This document shows, piece after piece, positions 7,190 to 16,374 of a DNA stretch of 35,947 nucleotides. Each line of letters begins with the position of its first letter. Positions within the stretch are counted from its first letter, which is position 1. Both the position numbers and the translations under genes were made by a program. Under the pieces are notes generated by a model that did no database searches, had not been told where the DNA came from, and was given only the letters and a program-made list of their open reading frames with translations. The DNA comes from Acidithiobacillus ferrivorans (GTDB lineage: Bacteria; Pseudomonadota; Gammaproteobacteria; Acidithiobacillales; Acidithiobacillaceae), in the NCBI GenBank assembly GCA_018853935.1, contig JAAOMR010000059.1, positions 1 through 35,947 of the forward strand, in the 5' to 3' direction.

Positions 7190-8419
7190 ATGCGTACGAT
7201 GACGGCAGATCTGGCCATTTTGGGTAATGGTCCAGTGGCGCGCAGCCTGGTTCTCGCACTGGCGGGCAGCCCGCTGCGCGTATTGCTGCTGGACACTTAC
7301 CCCCTGGTGCAGGCACGACCGCGGCTAACAGAGCGCACTGTCGCGCTGGCCTTGGGTAGCCGTCGCCTGCTCAGCCGTCTGGGGGTAGCCATGCCGCTGG
7401 CGGATGCCGCCGCTATTCAGACCGTGCAGATTAGCCAGCAGGGCATCCGCGGGCAGGTGCGCCTGGAACACGGCCTGCTGAACGCACCGGAGCAAAGACT
7501 GGGTGAAGTCGCTGGTCTGGAGACCCTGAATGATGCCCTGGCCGTGCCGCTGGCGCGTTGTCACACCCTTCAGCAGGAATCACCGGGACCGTTGCAGGCC
7601 CTGCAATGGTTTCCGGACCGGGTGCAACTGGACTGGCCTGATTTGCGGGTCGAGACAGCGCTGACGGTGGTTGCCGATGGCGGCCATGGCGAACTGGCAC
7701 GGCTAGCAAGTCTGCGACGCATGGGCTGGGATCATAACCGCCATGCCATCATCGCCACAGTGACCCCGCGGCAGGCTCTGCCCGGCATCGCCTTCGAGCA
7801 TTTTCTGGAGAGCGGACCGCTGGCCTTCCTGCCTATCGGCAATAAGCAATTCTCCATTGTCTGGAGCCTGCGCCCCGGCGATGCCAGCCGCGTACTGGAC
7901 CTTTCTGATGCAGAATTTGTAGAGGCCCTGAACCGTCAGAGACCGCCGCAACTGCCACCACTCGTCATGACTGGCCCGCGCAGTGTCTATCCCCTGTTTT
8001 TCCAGCGGCTTTGGGCCGAGTCCGGTCAGCGTTTGGCCTTGGTAGGCAATGCCGCACAGACCCTGCATCCTCTGGCTGGTCAAGGGTATAACCTGGGATT
8101 ACGGGATGTGCTGACTCTGGGTGCCCTGCTGCGGGAAGCGGCACGGCGCGGTGATGATCCGGGGAATAAATCGCTACTCAACGACTATGTCCGCATCCGT
8201 CGCCGCGACCGGTTGGAAACCATTGCCTTTACCGAGACGATGAACCGTCTGTTCGGCAGCCCACGCCTGCCGCTGCGCCTGGCACGGGCCGCGGCTCTGG
8301 CACTACTGGATCAGATGCCACTGGGGAAGCGGGAACTCGCGGCGCGGCTGGCTGGCATTCATCTCCCGGCGCAAAGCGCCATCCCGGATTTGGCTATGGA
8401 CAGGGCCTATGTCGGATAG
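7190..8419 (+). CDS. ubiH: UbiH-family FAD-dependent ubiquinone hydroxylase
   Basis: The 409-residue flavoprotein hydroxylates the ubiquinone ring. It has the N-terminal FAD motif (AILGNGPVARSLVLAL), the ADG motif (TVVADGGHGELARL) and the GNAAQTLHPLAGQGYNLGLRD segment, where E. coli UbiH has GNAAQTLHPIAGQGFNLGMRD. That near identity favours UbiH rather than UbiF or UbiI. The first FAD glycine motif is GNGPVA, where GxGxxG/A is usual. The start at 7190 is favoured because GGAGG lies four bases upstream; an upstream ATG at 7157 lacks a site. Which ring position it oxidises cannot be settled because proteobacteria distribute C1, C5 and C6 among one to three related enzymes. The next gene overlaps it by 11 bases. 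Confidence 0.88.
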   Translation: MRTMTADLAILGNGPVARSLVLALAGSPLRVLLLDTYPLVQARPRLTERTVALALGSRRLLSRLGVAMPLADAAAIQTVQISQQGIRGQVRLEHGLLNAPEQRLGEVAGLETLNDALAVPLARCHTLQQESPGPLQALQWFPDRVQLDWPDLRVETALTVVADGGHGELARLASLRRMGWDHNRHAIIATVTPRQALPGIAFEHFLESGPLAFLPIGNKQFSIVWSLRPGDASRVLDLSDAEFVEALNRQRPPQLPPLVMTGPRSVYPLFFQRLWAESGQRLALVGNAAQTLHPLAGQGYNLGLRDVLTLGALLREAARRGDDPGNKSLLNDYVRIRRRDRLETIAFTETMNRLFGSPRLPLRLARAAALALLDQMPLGKRELAARLAGIHLPAQSAIPDLAMDRAYVG

Positions 8420-9596
8420 TACCAGCTACGATCTCATCATTTCCGGCGCCGGCATGGTCGGTGCCAGCCTCGCCTTGGCCGCCCAACAGGCGGGGCTGCG
8501 CGTTGCCGTGTTTGAAAAACGCAGCGCCGCGGCATGCGCGGCGGCGGATCCCTTTGATCGCGCCAGCTTAATCGCCACCGGGTCCGGGCGTTTTTTGGCC
8601 AGTCTGGGCATTGATCCCGCGCTGCTGGGCAGTGCCGTGGAACGCATGCGGGTCTGGGATGGGGAAGGCTCGGGCAGTATTCATCTGGATGCCGAAGAAG
8701 GTGGAGCAGACCGGCTCGGGCACATTGTCGAGAATCGTCGCCTGGAACAAGCCCTGCATGCGGCGCTGGAAGGCGCCGGACTACACATTTATTACGGACG
8801 GGAAATCACCAGCGCCGTTGCCGATAGCAGAGCCATGTACGTCGCCGATGCCGCGGGGATAGAGTCCCACGGCACCCTGCTGGCCATTGCGGAGGGCCGC
8901 CAGTCGCCGTTGCGCAAAGCGCTCATTCGGGCACCGGTTTTCCGTGAAGATTATGGACAGGATGCCATTACCGCCACGGTCTGGATTGAAAAAGCTCATC
9001 GCCACATCGCCTATCAGCGCTTCCTCTCCACCGGTCCGCTCGCGGTGCTGCCCTTCAGCGATGATGCCGACGGTAAAGCCCGCGCCTCCATCGTCTGGAG
9101 TGCAAAACATGCCCGTGCGCGGCACCTGATGGCCCTGGATGATGCCCGGTTTCTGCGTGAACTATATCAAGCGTTCGGGCCACAACTGGGACATTTCCAA
9201 CACATCGGACGACGCGGTAGCTATCCGCTCGCGGCCCTGCACAGCAGCCGTTACGTCGGGGAACGCAGCGTGTTGCTGGGGGATACCGCCCACGGCGTTC
9301 ATCCGCTCGCGGGCCTGGGGGTAAATCTGGGATTTCGTGATGCTGAACAATTGCTGACGGTAATTACTGCAGCCCGTCAGTGTCATGAGGATTGGGGCGA
9401 AGCCGCCGTGCTGCGTCGCTATCAAAGTGCGCGGCGGCCTGATAATCTCGTCACCGTACTGACTTGTGGCGCCCTCAGTCATCTTTTCTCCAACCGCAGT
9501 CGCGGTCTCGCCCGGCTACGCGACTTGGGGATGCTGGGGACGGGAGTCATCTCTCCGGTCAAACGTTTTCTCATCCGTCAGGCCATGGGCCTTTAA
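8409..9596 (+). CDS. Second UbiH/UbiF/Coq6-type FAD hydroxylase
   Basis: This 395-residue flavoprotein is a paralogue of the upstream gene. It has the FAD motif SGAGMVGAS (12-20), the VENRRLEQAL segment typical of UbiF/UbiI, and GDTAHGVHPLAGLGVNLGFRD close to the UbiF form GDTAHTINPLAGQGVNLGYRD. It also has the family C-terminus (LGMLG..SPVKRFLIRQAMGL). It likely handles a different ring position from the ubiH neighbour, such as C5 or C6. The usual ADG motif reads AEGRQS at 161-166, a conservative but uncommon Asp to Glu change at a residue that contacts FAD or NAD(P)H. The start overlaps ubiH and a short GGACAGGGC stretch precedes it. Assigning ubiF or ubiI specifically is not justified by eye. 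Confidence 0.85.
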   Translation: MSDSTSYDLIISGAGMVGASLALAAQQAGLRVAVFEKRSAAACAAADPFDRASLIATGSGRFLASLGIDPALLGSAVERMRVWDGEGSGSIHLDAEEGGADRLGHIVENRRLEQALHAALEGAGLHIYYGREITSAVADSRAMYVADAAGIESHGTLLAIAEGRQSPLRKALIRAPVFREDYGQDAITATVWIEKAHRHIAYQRFLSTGPLAVLPFSDDADGKARASIVWSAKHARARHLMALDDARFLRELYQAFGPQLGHFQHIGRRGSYPLAALHSSRYVGERSVLLGDTAHGVHPLAGLGVNLGFRDAEQLLTVITAARQCHEDWGEAAVLRRYQSARRPDNLVTVLTCGALSHLFSNRSRGLARLRDLGMLGTGVISPVKRFLIRQAMGL

Positions 9597-9607
9597 GGAG
9601 ATTGTAG

Positions 9608-9871
9608 ATGCAACACCGTATTGCTGACGATATCGCCGCCGCCATTGGCGACACCATCGCCCGTTTAGGAACGGTCAAGGAAGATGTGGACAAGCAGGCG
9701 CGCGCCATGCTCTCCAATGCGCTGGATCGGCTGGACCTGGTCACTCGCGATGAATTTGATGTGCAGCAGGACCTGCTCTCCCGCCTCGCTGCGCGGGTCG
9801 CCGTGCTGGAAAATCGCGTCGACGCCCTGGCTCCCCAGGCCACTGTAGACGAAGACGCCAGCAAGGACTGA
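9608..9871 (+). CDS. ubiK: UbiK (YqiC) ubiquinone biosynthesis accessory factor
   Basis: The 87-residue protein is of the BMFP/YqiC family: a short N-terminal amphipathic helix, then RDEFDVQQDLLSRLAARVAVLENRVDAL, the conserved coiled coil that in E. coli UbiK forms trimers and carries the membrane fusogenic activity. UbiK binds UbiJ and assists the Ubi complex under aerobic conditions. AAGGAG lies eight bases before the ATG. It sits directly after two ubiquinone hydroxylases, so the three genes form a functional set. The small size and RDEF..Q..LL..L..R...LE signature make the assignment firm. The ORF antisense to it is a shadow. Confidence 0.88.
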   Translation: MQHRIADDIAAAIGDTIARLGTVKEDVDKQARAMLSNALDRLDLVTRDEFDVQQDLLSRLAARVAVLENRVDALAPQATVDEDASKD

Positions 9872-9874
9872 GCT

Positions 9875-11386
9875 TTGCCGCTGGCGATAGTCCATAGCCG
9901 CGCCCTTACCGGGGTGCAGGCGGCGGGCGTCACTGTGGAATGCGATCTGGGCCCCGGCCTGCCCACCTTCGCCGTCGTCGGCCTCGCCGAAACGGCGGTC
10001 AAGGAAGCCCGGGACCGGGTACGCTCGGCTATTCAGAACAGTGGTTTTGAGTTCCCGGCGCGGCGTATGGTCGTCAATCTGGCCCCCGCCGACCTGCCTA
10101 AAGAAGGTGGCCGCTTCGATCTGCCCATGGCCATCGGCATTCTTGCCGCCAGCGGGCAGCTGCCTGCAGCCGCACTGGCAAAATTGGAGATGATTGGCGA
10201 ACTGGCGCTGGATGGTAGCCTGCGTCCGGTGACGGGCACGCTCTCCAGCACACTGGCAGCGGGACAAGCCAATCGTGCCATTCTGGTGCCGCAAGGCAAT
10301 GCCCAGGAAGCCGCTTTTGCCCAAAGCACCCCGGTCTTTGCCTGCGCGAATCTGGCAGAGGCTGTCGCCCACTTGCGCGGCACGGATCGCCTGCCCGAAG
10401 TCATCGCCGATGCGGAGGCTCAGGAATCCGCCATTCCCTACCCCGATCTGCATGACGTACGCGGTCAGGAATCGGCCAAGCGGGCGCTGATTGTCGCAGC
10501 GGTAGGCGGTCATCACCTGCTCCTGTCGGGCCCACCGGGCACCGGCAAAAGCATGCTGGCGGCGCGACTGCCCGGCCTGCTGCCCCCCCTGCGCCGCAGC
10601 GAGGCGCTGGAAGTGGCCGCCATCCACAGCCTGCAAGAAAGCGGCTTCGATATTCGTCATTGGGGTAGACGCCCGTTCCGTAGCCCCCACCATAGTGCTT
10701 CTTCTGCGGCACTGGTGGGCGGGGGTTCGCACCCGCGTCCCGGCGAAATCAGCATGGCGCACCACGGTATTCTTTTTCTGGACGAAATGCCCGAGTTCCC
10801 CCGTGCGGTTTTGGAAGTACTGCGGGAGCCGTTGGAGTCTGGAGAAATCCATATCGCCAGGGCGGCGCGGCGGGCTATTTTTCCGGCCCGTTTTCAGTTG
10901 GTCGCAGCGATGAATCCCTGTCCCTGCGGCCATTTCGGTGATCCGCAGCAGATGTGCCGCTGTACCCCGGCGCAGATCAGCCAATACCGCAGCCGGCTCT
11001 CCGGCCCACTGCTGGACCGCATCGACATCCAGCTGGAGGTGCCCACCCTGCCGGTCAGCGCCTTACAAGAGGCAGCACAAGGTGAAAGTTCCACCTACTG
11101 GCGCGAACGTATAGCTCAGGCCGTTGATCGCCAGTGGCAGCGCCAGCAGGCGCGCAACGCGCAACTTCAAGGCGAACGGCTGGCGCAGTTTTGCGCCCTG
11201 GATGCGGTGGGCACCCGTCTGCTCAGCCGCGCCACCGAGACCCTGCATCTTTCCGCACGCGCTTACCATCGCGTGCTGCGTGTTGCCCGCAGTATTGCGG
11301 ATCTGGAAGGCAGCGGGCAGATCAGTAGCCAGCATCTGGCAGAAGCCATCCAGTATCGACGCTTGGCACAGACACTGATGCGGTAA
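9875..11386 (+). CDS. comM: ComM/YifB family AAA+ ATPase (Mg-chelatase-like)
   Basis: The product is 503 residues, the usual length. The N-terminal domain begins MPLAIVHSRALTGVQA, the family hallmark, and contains VKEARDRVRSAI and PADLPKEG. A Walker A motif GPPGTGKS is at 219-226 and a Walker B ILFLDEMPEF near 296-305. Later come MNPCPCGHFGD with Cys residues and RFSGPLLDRID-type (RLSGPLLDRID) sequence. ComM drives branch migration of D-loops during natural transformation, promoting integration of incoming DNA. The start is a TTG at 9875, supported by AAGGA seven bases upstream and by the correct N-terminus. It is only three bases behind ubiK, so it is cotranscribed with the ubi genes. Confidence 0.92.
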   Translation: MPLAIVHSRALTGVQAAGVTVECDLGPGLPTFAVVGLAETAVKEARDRVRSAIQNSGFEFPARRMVVNLAPADLPKEGGRFDLPMAIGILAASGQLPAAALAKLEMIGELALDGSLRPVTGTLSSTLAAGQANRAILVPQGNAQEAAFAQSTPVFACANLAEAVAHLRGTDRLPEVIADAEAQESAIPYPDLHDVRGQESAKRALIVAAVGGHHLLLSGPPGTGKSMLAARLPGLLPPLRRSEALEVAAIHSLQESGFDIRHWGRRPFRSPHHSASSAALVGGGSHPRPGEISMAHHGILFLDEMPEFPRAVLEVLREPLESGEIHIARAARRAIFPARFQLVAAMNPCPCGHFGDPQQMCRCTPAQISQYRSRLSGPLLDRIDIQLEVPTLPVSALQEAAQGESSTYWRERIAQAVDRQWQRQQARNAQLQGERLAQFCALDAVGTRLLSRATETLHLSARAYHRVLRVARSIADLEGSGQISSQHLAEAIQYRRLAQTLMR

Positions 11387-11450
11387 TTTTTATGGAACTG
11401 CGGTGAATTCTTGCCTCCCTGGGGCCTGAGCCCTATCGGCCATACCATAA

Positions 11451-11472
11451 CCGCTGCATGTTGTATCAGCGG
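11451..11472. terminator. Hairpin between convergent comM and katA
   Basis: CCGCTG (11451-11456) and CAGCGG (11467-11472) pair around a ten-base loop, followed by CTTTGT. Its place between two convergent genes fits a shared terminator, but the T-run is poor. Nothing else is visible in 11387-11511. Confidence 0.4.
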
Positions 11473-11511
11473 CTTTGTCGGAAGCATTCCCGAATAGAAA
11501 TTTATTTAGTT

Positions 11512-12969
11512 TTACAGCGCTATTTCATCCATACCAATATCCAGCCCTTCCGCCACACCCTTTCCGTAGGCAGAATCGGCCTTCATAAAATGACCAATCT
11601 GCCGGATCTGGATAAACCTGGGCACCTCACGCATGGCACCAACAATATTTCCGATCAATTGCGCTTTTTGATCTGCACTCATCAAGCGAAATAAATCGCC
11701 TGCCTGCTGGTAGTCCTCATTGCCTTGGCGATGATCGTAACGATCGGCATCTCCGGATATTTTCAGCGGCGGTGCACGATATTCAGGAGCCTCTACGGGT
11801 CCGGAGAAGCTATTCGGTTCATAATTCACCGTTCCTCCGGAGTTACCGTCGAAACGCATATGGCCATCGCGATGATAAGTATGCACGGGACAATGCGGCT
11901 GGTTCACCGGCAGGCTCGCATAATTAATGCCGATACGGTACCGATGCGTATCCGCATAGGATAACAGGCGTGCCTGCAAGACCTTATCCGGCGACACGCC
12001 CAAACCCGGCGGCAAATTACCTGGTTCAAAAGCCGCCTGTTCCACCTCGGCAAAAAAGTTTTCCGGGTTTCGGTTCAAGGTAAGAATGCCTACTTCTTGG
12101 GGCGGATAGTCCTTATGCGGCCAGACCTTGGTTAAGTCAAATGGATGAATCCCATAAGTCTCCGCATCTTTTTCCGGCATGATCTGTATCTGCACTTGCC
12201 AGCGCGGGAATTCACCACGGGCAATGGCTGCATGGAGATCACGGCGATGAAAATCGGGGTCCTCTCCGGCAATGCGCGCCGCATCTTCTGCCCGTAATGT
12301 TTTAATCCCCTGCATGGTTTTGAGATGCCATTTTACCCAGTAGCGCTCACCCTGATCATTCCAGACGCTGAAGGTATGGCTACCATATCCGTTCATATTC
12401 CGGTAAGAGGCAGGAATTCCGCGATCAGAGAACAAAATAGTGACCTGATGCAAGGATTCTGGAGATAGACTCCACCAGTCCCATTGCATGGTATTGTCGC
12501 GCAGACCGGTATCTGGACGGCGCTTTTGGCTATGAATGAAATCCTGAAATTTAAGCGGATCCCTGATAAAAAAAACCGGCGTGTTATTGCCGACAAGATC
12601 CCAATTGCCTTCTTCCGTGTAAAATTTTATGGCGAAACCGCGCGGATCACGCACGGTGTCCGCATAGCCTTGCTCTCCGGCCACGTGGGAGAAACGCAAA
12701 AATAAGTCACAACGATTACCGATGGCAGAAAACAGATGAGCACGGGTAAAACGGGAAATATCGCCGGTCACTTCAAACTGCCCATAGGCACCCGCGCCCT
12801 TGGCATGCACCACGCGCTCCGGTACCCGCTCGCGATTAAAATGCGCCATACGTTCAAACAGTTGATAATCTTCCATTAAGAGCGGGCCACGCGGTCCGGC
12901 GGAGAGACTGTTCTCATTGTCAGCAACTGGAACCCCGGCGGACGTAGTCATTACAGGACATTTGCTCAC
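11512..12969 (-). CDS. katA: Monofunctional haem catalase, small-subunit type (KatA)
   Basis: The 485-residue length places it among small-subunit (clade 3) catalases that convert hydrogen peroxide to water and oxygen. The distal His is in ERVVHAKG (about 55) and the distal Asn in [11 protein letters not shown] (about 128). The proximal haem Tyr lies in [14 protein letters not shown] (Tyr about 338, following Arg334). The start is GTG at 12969, preceded by AGGAGG with six-base spacing, a strong site. The gene stands alone, with its own promoter at 13042-13070. Catalases are uncommon in extreme acidophiles, which usually rely on rubrerythrin or peroxiredoxin, so its presence may be a strain or species trait. 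Codon use resembles its neighbours. Confidence 0.93.
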   Translation of the reverse strand: MSKCPVMTTSAGVPVADNENSLSAGPRGPLLMEDYQLFERMAHFNRERVPERVVHAKGAGAYGQFEVTGDISRFTRAHLFSAIGNRCDLFLRFSHVAGEQGYADTVRDPRGFAIKFYTEEGNWDLVGNNTPVFFIRDPLKFQDFIHSQKRRPDTGLRDNTMQWDWWSLSPESLHQVTILFSDRGIPASYRNMNGYGSHTFSVWNDQGERYWVKWHLKTMQGIKTLRAEDAARIAGEDPDFHRRDLHAAIARGEFPRWQVQIQIMPEKDAETYGIHPFDLTKVWPHKDYPPQEVGILTLNRNPENFFAEVEQAAFEPGNLPPGLGVSPDKVLQARLLSYADTHRYRIGINYASLPVNQPHCPVHTYHRDGHMRFDGNSGGTVNYEPNSFSGPVEAPEYRAPPLKISGDADRYDHRQGNEDYQQAGDLFRLMSADQKAQLIGNIVGAMREVPRFIQIRQIGHFMKADSAYGKGVAEGLDIGMDEIAL

Positions 12970-13041
12970 GTTACACCTCCTCCAAAATTGTGAATGCGCT
13001 CCGAACGCTCCGACCCGATCTCCTGGGGAAGCGCTCGTCTG

Positions 13042-13070
13042 TTTCTAGACATTATTTGGACCAATGTCAA
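13042..13070 (-). promoter_or_regulatory. katA promoter with overlapping 21-bp palindrome
   Basis: On the minus strand a perfect -35 TTGACA (13065-13070) and a -10 TAGAAA (13042-13047) are exactly 17 bases apart, about 70 bases before the katA GTG. The palindrome GACATT-N9-AATGTC (13048-13068) covers the spacer and half of the -35 box, where a repressor would block RNA polymerase. The regulator is not identified; the arms are not a textbook OxyR or PerR site. Confidence 0.6.
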
Positions 13071-13138
13071 ACATATAGCGTGCCACTGATTGGGATAATT
13101 CTTATATTTTGAGTGGCATCAACGGCTGCGGACCCGCC

Positions 13139-13582
13139 CTAGTCCCTATGGATACCCGTGTGCTGCCCAACTGCTGAACTTGCCGAAGAAGGCGGCGCCG
13201 TCTTTATACGGGCTATGGCCGCCATCCGGGAAAAATACACTGCGGCGCGTTGCGTATTTTTGGCGACACCCAGGCCCTTTTCATAAACCAGACCCAGGTC
13301 AAAATCCGCCCGGGCGCAGCCGAGGCGAGCCGCCTGCCGGTACCAGTGCAAGGTCTCCGGCCAGCCTTTGACGACGGTATTTTCCTGGCGGGTGATCAGG
13401 GGCGAATAGAGGGTGCCGAGGTAGAAGGCGGCCTTGGCATCCCGCGCTGATGCTGCCTGCTGCAACCGCGCCAGCGCAGCGGGGTCCTGTTCGGCCCGAT
13501 TGCGCAGGGATTCCAGATCCTGCGCCAGCGCCGCGAAGGGCCACAGGCCGCCAACCAGCATAAGTATCACGTATCGAAGCAT
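13139..13582 (-). CDS. Exported Sel1-repeat protein
   Basis: The 147-residue product has a signal peptide with hydrophobic core at about 4-17 and a cleavage-like ALAQ near 18-21. It is followed by Sel1-like (SLR) repeats: AKAAFYLGTLYSP, then ETLHWYRQAARLGCARADFDLG and VYEKGLGVAKNTQRAAVYFSR. Each shows the A..LG..Y..G.....d...A..w...AA pattern. Such periplasmic proteins serve as protein-protein interaction scaffolds. The last repeat is followed by a short low-complexity tail (TAPPSSASSAVGQH). It lies 24 bases behind prfC on the same strand and is the last gene of that run. No specific partner is evident. Confidence 0.75.
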   Translation of the reverse strand: MLRYVILMLVGGLWPFAALAQDLESLRNRAEQDPAALARLQQAASARDAKAAFYLGTLYSPLITRQENTVVKGWPETLHWYRQAARLGCARADFDLGLVYEKGLGVAKNTQRAAVYFSRMAAIARIKTAPPSSASSAVGQHTGIHRD

Positions 13583-13606
13583 GGCTTCTTCCTCCTTCGC
13601 TTTCGA

Positions 13607-15226
13607 TCAGGTTCCCGCATGCTCCCGAGTAGCGTGGAACACCACCTGTGGCCAGCGCTCCATAGTAAGATCAAGATTAACGCGGGAGGGCGCCAGATAG
13701 GCGAGGCGATTCCCCGCGTCTTCGGCGAGCTGCTCTTCATGCTTGCGAATAAATTCGGCGAGTATTTTGGGATCATCACACTGAATCCAGCGTGCCGCCT
13801 GTACCGTCACCGGCTCGAAAATCGCATCGACGGCATATTCGGTTTTCAGCCGTTCCGCTACCACATCAAATTGCAGTACGCCGACCGCACCGAGAATCAT
13901 ATCTCCGCCTTGCAGTGGTTTGAAGACCTGGGTAGCGCCCTCCTCCGCCAGTTGTTGCAGCCCCTTTTGCAGTTGCTTGGCCTTGAGAGGGTTACGCAGA
14001 CGCACCCGGCGGAACAGTTCCGGCGCAAAGTAGGGAATCCCGGTGAACTGCAGAGCTTCACCCTGACTGAAACTATCGCCAATCTGAATGCTGCCATGAT
14101 TATGCAGGCCAATAATGTCGCCAGCGAAGGCCTCTTCCACCAGTTCCCGCTCCTGGGCGAGAAAGGTGATGGGATTATGCACCTGAATATCCCGACCCAA
14201 ACGCAAATGTTTAATCTTCATGCCGCGCTGAAAGTGCCCGGAGCAGACCCGGAGAAAGGCCACCCGGTCGCGGTGCTGGGGGTCCATATTAGCCTGAATC
14301 TTGAACACAAAACCGCTGAAGGCTTCTTCTTCGGGCTGCACTGTCCGGCCCGTGGTGGGACGGGGACGAGGCGAAGGCGCCCAGTCGATAAGGGCTCCCA
14401 GCAATTCCCGCACCCCGAAGTTATTGATGGCCGAACCGAAAAACACCGGCGTCTGCTGTCCCTCTAGAAAATCCTCCAGCGCGAAGGGGTGGGAGGCACC
14501 GCGCAGTAATTCCACCTGTTCCCGCAACTCAGACATTTCTTCGGGAAAGCGACGGTCCAGCTCCGGATTGTTGATCCCGGCAATCCGCTCCACCGTCTGC
14601 TCCCGGGTTTCCTCACCAGCGGCGAAAACCAGAACCTCATCGCGTAACAGGTGATACACCCCGCGAAAACGTTTACCCATGCCGATAGGCCAGGTTACCG
14701 GCGCGCATTGGATACCCAGCACCGACTCCACCTCATCCAGCAATTCGGTAGGATCGCGACTTTCGCGATCGAATTTGTTCATGAAGGTGATGATGGGGGT
14801 ATCACGCAGACGGCAGACTTCCAGCAGTTTGATAGTCTGCGCCTCAACGCCATTGCCTCCGTCGATCACCATCAGCGCCGAATCCACCGCTGTCAGTACC
14901 CGGTAAGTATCTTCGGAGAAGTCCTGATGACCCGGCGTGTCTAGCAAATTGATGACATGCTCGGCATATTCAAACTGCATCACCGAACTGGCGACAGAAA
15001 TGCCGCGACTCTTTTCGATAGCCATCCAGTCGCTGGTGGCGTGACGACTGCTTTTGCGCGCTTTGACCGTCCCTGCCAACTGAATCGCGCCCCCGAAGAG
15101 CAGGAGTTTTTCAGTAAGCGTCGTCTTACCGGCATCAGGGTGGGAGATGATGGCAAAGGTGCGGCGACGCTGAATTGCGTCAATAAACGCGTCGGCCGGG
15201 GCCGCAGCAACAGGGGATGACGACAT
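13607..15226 (-). CDS. prfC: Peptide chain release factor 3 (RF3)
   Basis: RF3 is the GTPase that recycles RF1 and RF2 from the ribosome after peptide release. The 539-residue product has the G1 motif SHPDAGKTT at 28-36, the switch segment [11 protein letters not shown]3 [14 protein letters not shown], and G4 NKFDR with the DRESRDP continuation typical of RF3. Its C-terminal domain contains [11 protein letters not shown]. coli RF3 is 529 residues. It is downstream of rimI by six bases, in an operon with tsaB and a DinG-type helicase. The related elongation factor G and BipA differ in length and in the missing domain IV. Confidence 0.95.
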   Translation of the reverse strand: MSSSPVAAAPADAFIDAIQRRRTFAIISHPDAGKTTLTEKLLLFGGAIQLAGTVKARKSSRHATSDWMAIEKSRGISVASSVMQFEYAEHVINLLDTPGHQDFSEDTYRVLTAVDSALMVIDGGNGVEAQTIKLLEVCRLRDTPIITFMNKFDRESRDPTELLDEVESVLGIQCAPVTWPIGMGKRFRGVYHLLRDEVLVFAAGEETREQTVERIAGINNPELDRRFPEEMSELREQVELLRGASHPFALEDFLEGQQTPVFFGSAINNFGVRELLGALIDWAPSPRPRPTTGRTVQPEEEAFSGFVFKIQANMDPQHRDRVAFLRVCSGHFQRGMKIKHLRLGRDIQVHNPITFLAQERELVEEAFAGDIIGLHNHGSIQIGDSFSQGEALQFTGIPYFAPELFRRVRLRNPLKAKQLQKGLQQLAEEGATQVFKPLQGGDMILGAVGVLQFDVVAERLKTEYAVDAIFEPVTVQAARWIQCDDPKILAEFIRKHEEQLAEDAGNRLAYLAPSRVNLDLTMERWPQVVFHATREHAGT

Positions 15227-15232
15227 AAAAGA

Positions 15233-15703
15233 TTAACCTTCTCTGAGTTGATTTACGGACGGCAGGAGCGACAAGGACAAGACCAGCGCATCTTCCCGAC
15301 CCTCTTCATTGCGATAATAATTCAAACGCACCCCGATTTCATGGAAACCCTGGGAACGATACAGATCCTGCGCACCGATATTGGACACCCGCACTTCGAG
15401 AAAGGCCCTTTGCGCACCCAGTTGCCCAGCCCGGCAGAGAAGATGTTGCAGCATGTGCCGCCCGAAACCACGTCGGCGCAAGGTAGGCGCCACACCGAGA
15501 TTAAGGATATGCGCCTCGGCCGCGCCCGTGGACAAGACCCCAAAGGCCACCAACACACCGGCGTCGTCCTCCATAATCCAGGCATCATAGCCCGCCTGCA
15601 TGCAGTCGCGGAAAATACTCCGCGTCCAAGGTCCCGGCGAAATGTGCGACTCCAGCGTCGCCACTGCATCCAGATCACCTGCCCGCATGGGGCGCAGATT
15701 CAT
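15233..15703 (-). CDS. rimI: RimI-family ribosomal protein N-alpha-acetyltransferase
   Basis: The 156-residue GNAT enzyme would acetylate the N-terminal alanine of ribosomal protein S18. The acetyl-CoA loop is seen as NLGVAPTLRRRGFGRHML (R-R-x-G-x-G/A), with the second motif FLEVRVSNIGAQDLYRSQGFHEIGVRLNYY. The start at 15703 overlaps the tsaB stop by ATGA and follows GGAGG; a longer reading from 15910 adds only tsaB shadow sequence. The tsaB-rimI pairing is a conserved bacterial arrangement, as both genes belong to the translation-quality set. The substrate is inferred from context, since many GNAT enzymes look alike. Confidence 0.88.
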   Translation of the reverse strand: MNLRPMRAGDLDAVATLESHISPGPWTRSIFRDCMQAGYDAWIMEDDAGVLVAFGVLSTGAAEAHILNLGVAPTLRRRGFGRHMLQHLLCRAGQLGAQRAFLEVRVSNIGAQDLYRSQGFHEIGVRLNYYRNEEGREDALVLSLSLLPSVNQLREG

Positions 15704-16374
15704 TTTTGTTGCTCCTCCGGCAGGGAAGGACGGATATAGTGCGGCTCCAGCGGCACCGGGGAAATGCCGCGATCCCCTGCCTGGTAGCGCGCCTGGGCAA
15801 GGCGCAATACGGCCTCGGCCCGCGGAAAACTGTCGCCACTCCAACCGAGTATACCAGCCCCCTGCCAGTGGGCATGATAAGCTTGCCAGCCGGTACCCAG
15901 CCCCCACCACTGACCAGCAGCAGGCCAGTCCACGGCATCGGGTACACAGACTTTTTCCGCACCTTGCAACTGCGGGATCCCCTGCGCATCCTGACAGAAC
16001 ACCCCGGCGTAAACTTCACCCCTGCGCGCATCAAGCGCCGCCAACATCTGCGGCTGCGACACCGTCGCAGCCAGTGCCTGCAAACTGGAGACGGGATAGA
16101 CAGGCAACCCCCGGGCCATGGCCAACGCCTGCGCGGTGCTGACGCCAATGCGTACCCCGGTGAAACCACCCGGACCTACGCCGCAAGCGATGGCCTCTAT
16201 ATCGGCGAGGGTAACACCAGCACGATCCAGCACCCGTTGAATCATGGGCAGCAACAACTGACTGTGGCCGTTAGCCGCCACGACAAACTCTTCCTCCACC
16301 CCATCTGCCGTACTGACAGCCACCGAGCAGGCCTCGGTAGCTGTATCCATGGCCAGGAAACGGCGCGCGTCCAT
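15700..16374 (-). CDS. tsaB: TsaB, tRNA N6-threonylcarbamoyladenosine synthesis subunit
   Basis: TsaB is the scaffold partner of TsaD in forming t6A37 of tRNA. The 224-residue product has the ASKHA-fold N-terminus LAMDTATEACSVAV, the family motif GVGPGGFTGVRIGVSTAQALA (about 65-85), and the LDARRGEVYAGVF segment (about 113-125). It lacks the TsaD metal site. It overlaps the dinG stop and the rimI start, each by ATGA, so translation is coupled. tcdA, which acts on the same t6A base, lies about 9 kb away in this window. The length is slightly below E. coli TsaB (231). Confidence 0.92.
   Translation of the reverse strand: MDARRFLAMDTATEACSVAVSTADGVEEEFVVAANGHSQLLLPMIQRVLDRAGVTLADIEAIACGVGPGGFTGVRIGVSTAQALAMARGLPVYPVSSLQALAATVSQPQMLAALDARRGEVYAGVFCQDAQGIPQLQGAEKVCVPDAVDWPAAGQWWGLGTGWQAYHAHWQGAGILGWSGDSFPRAEAVLRLAQARYQAGDRGISPVPLEPHYIRPSLPEEQQK

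Noticed and set aside
9665-10984. 439-residue minus-strand ORF opposite ubiK and comM
   Set aside because: It lies wholly antisense to two well-recognised genes, has a low-complexity Gly/Arg/Gln composition and no ribosome binding site.
13081-13118. TGCCACT/AGTGGCA inverted repeat downstream of the Sel1 gene as terminator
   Set aside because: The loop is 24 bases and no T-run follows on the minus strand; it could equally be chance.
15704-15910. Longer start for rimI at 15910
   Set aside because: The added 69 residues are read in a different frame of tsaB and have no resemblance to GNAT proteins; the internal ATG has a ribosome site and the family N-terminus.
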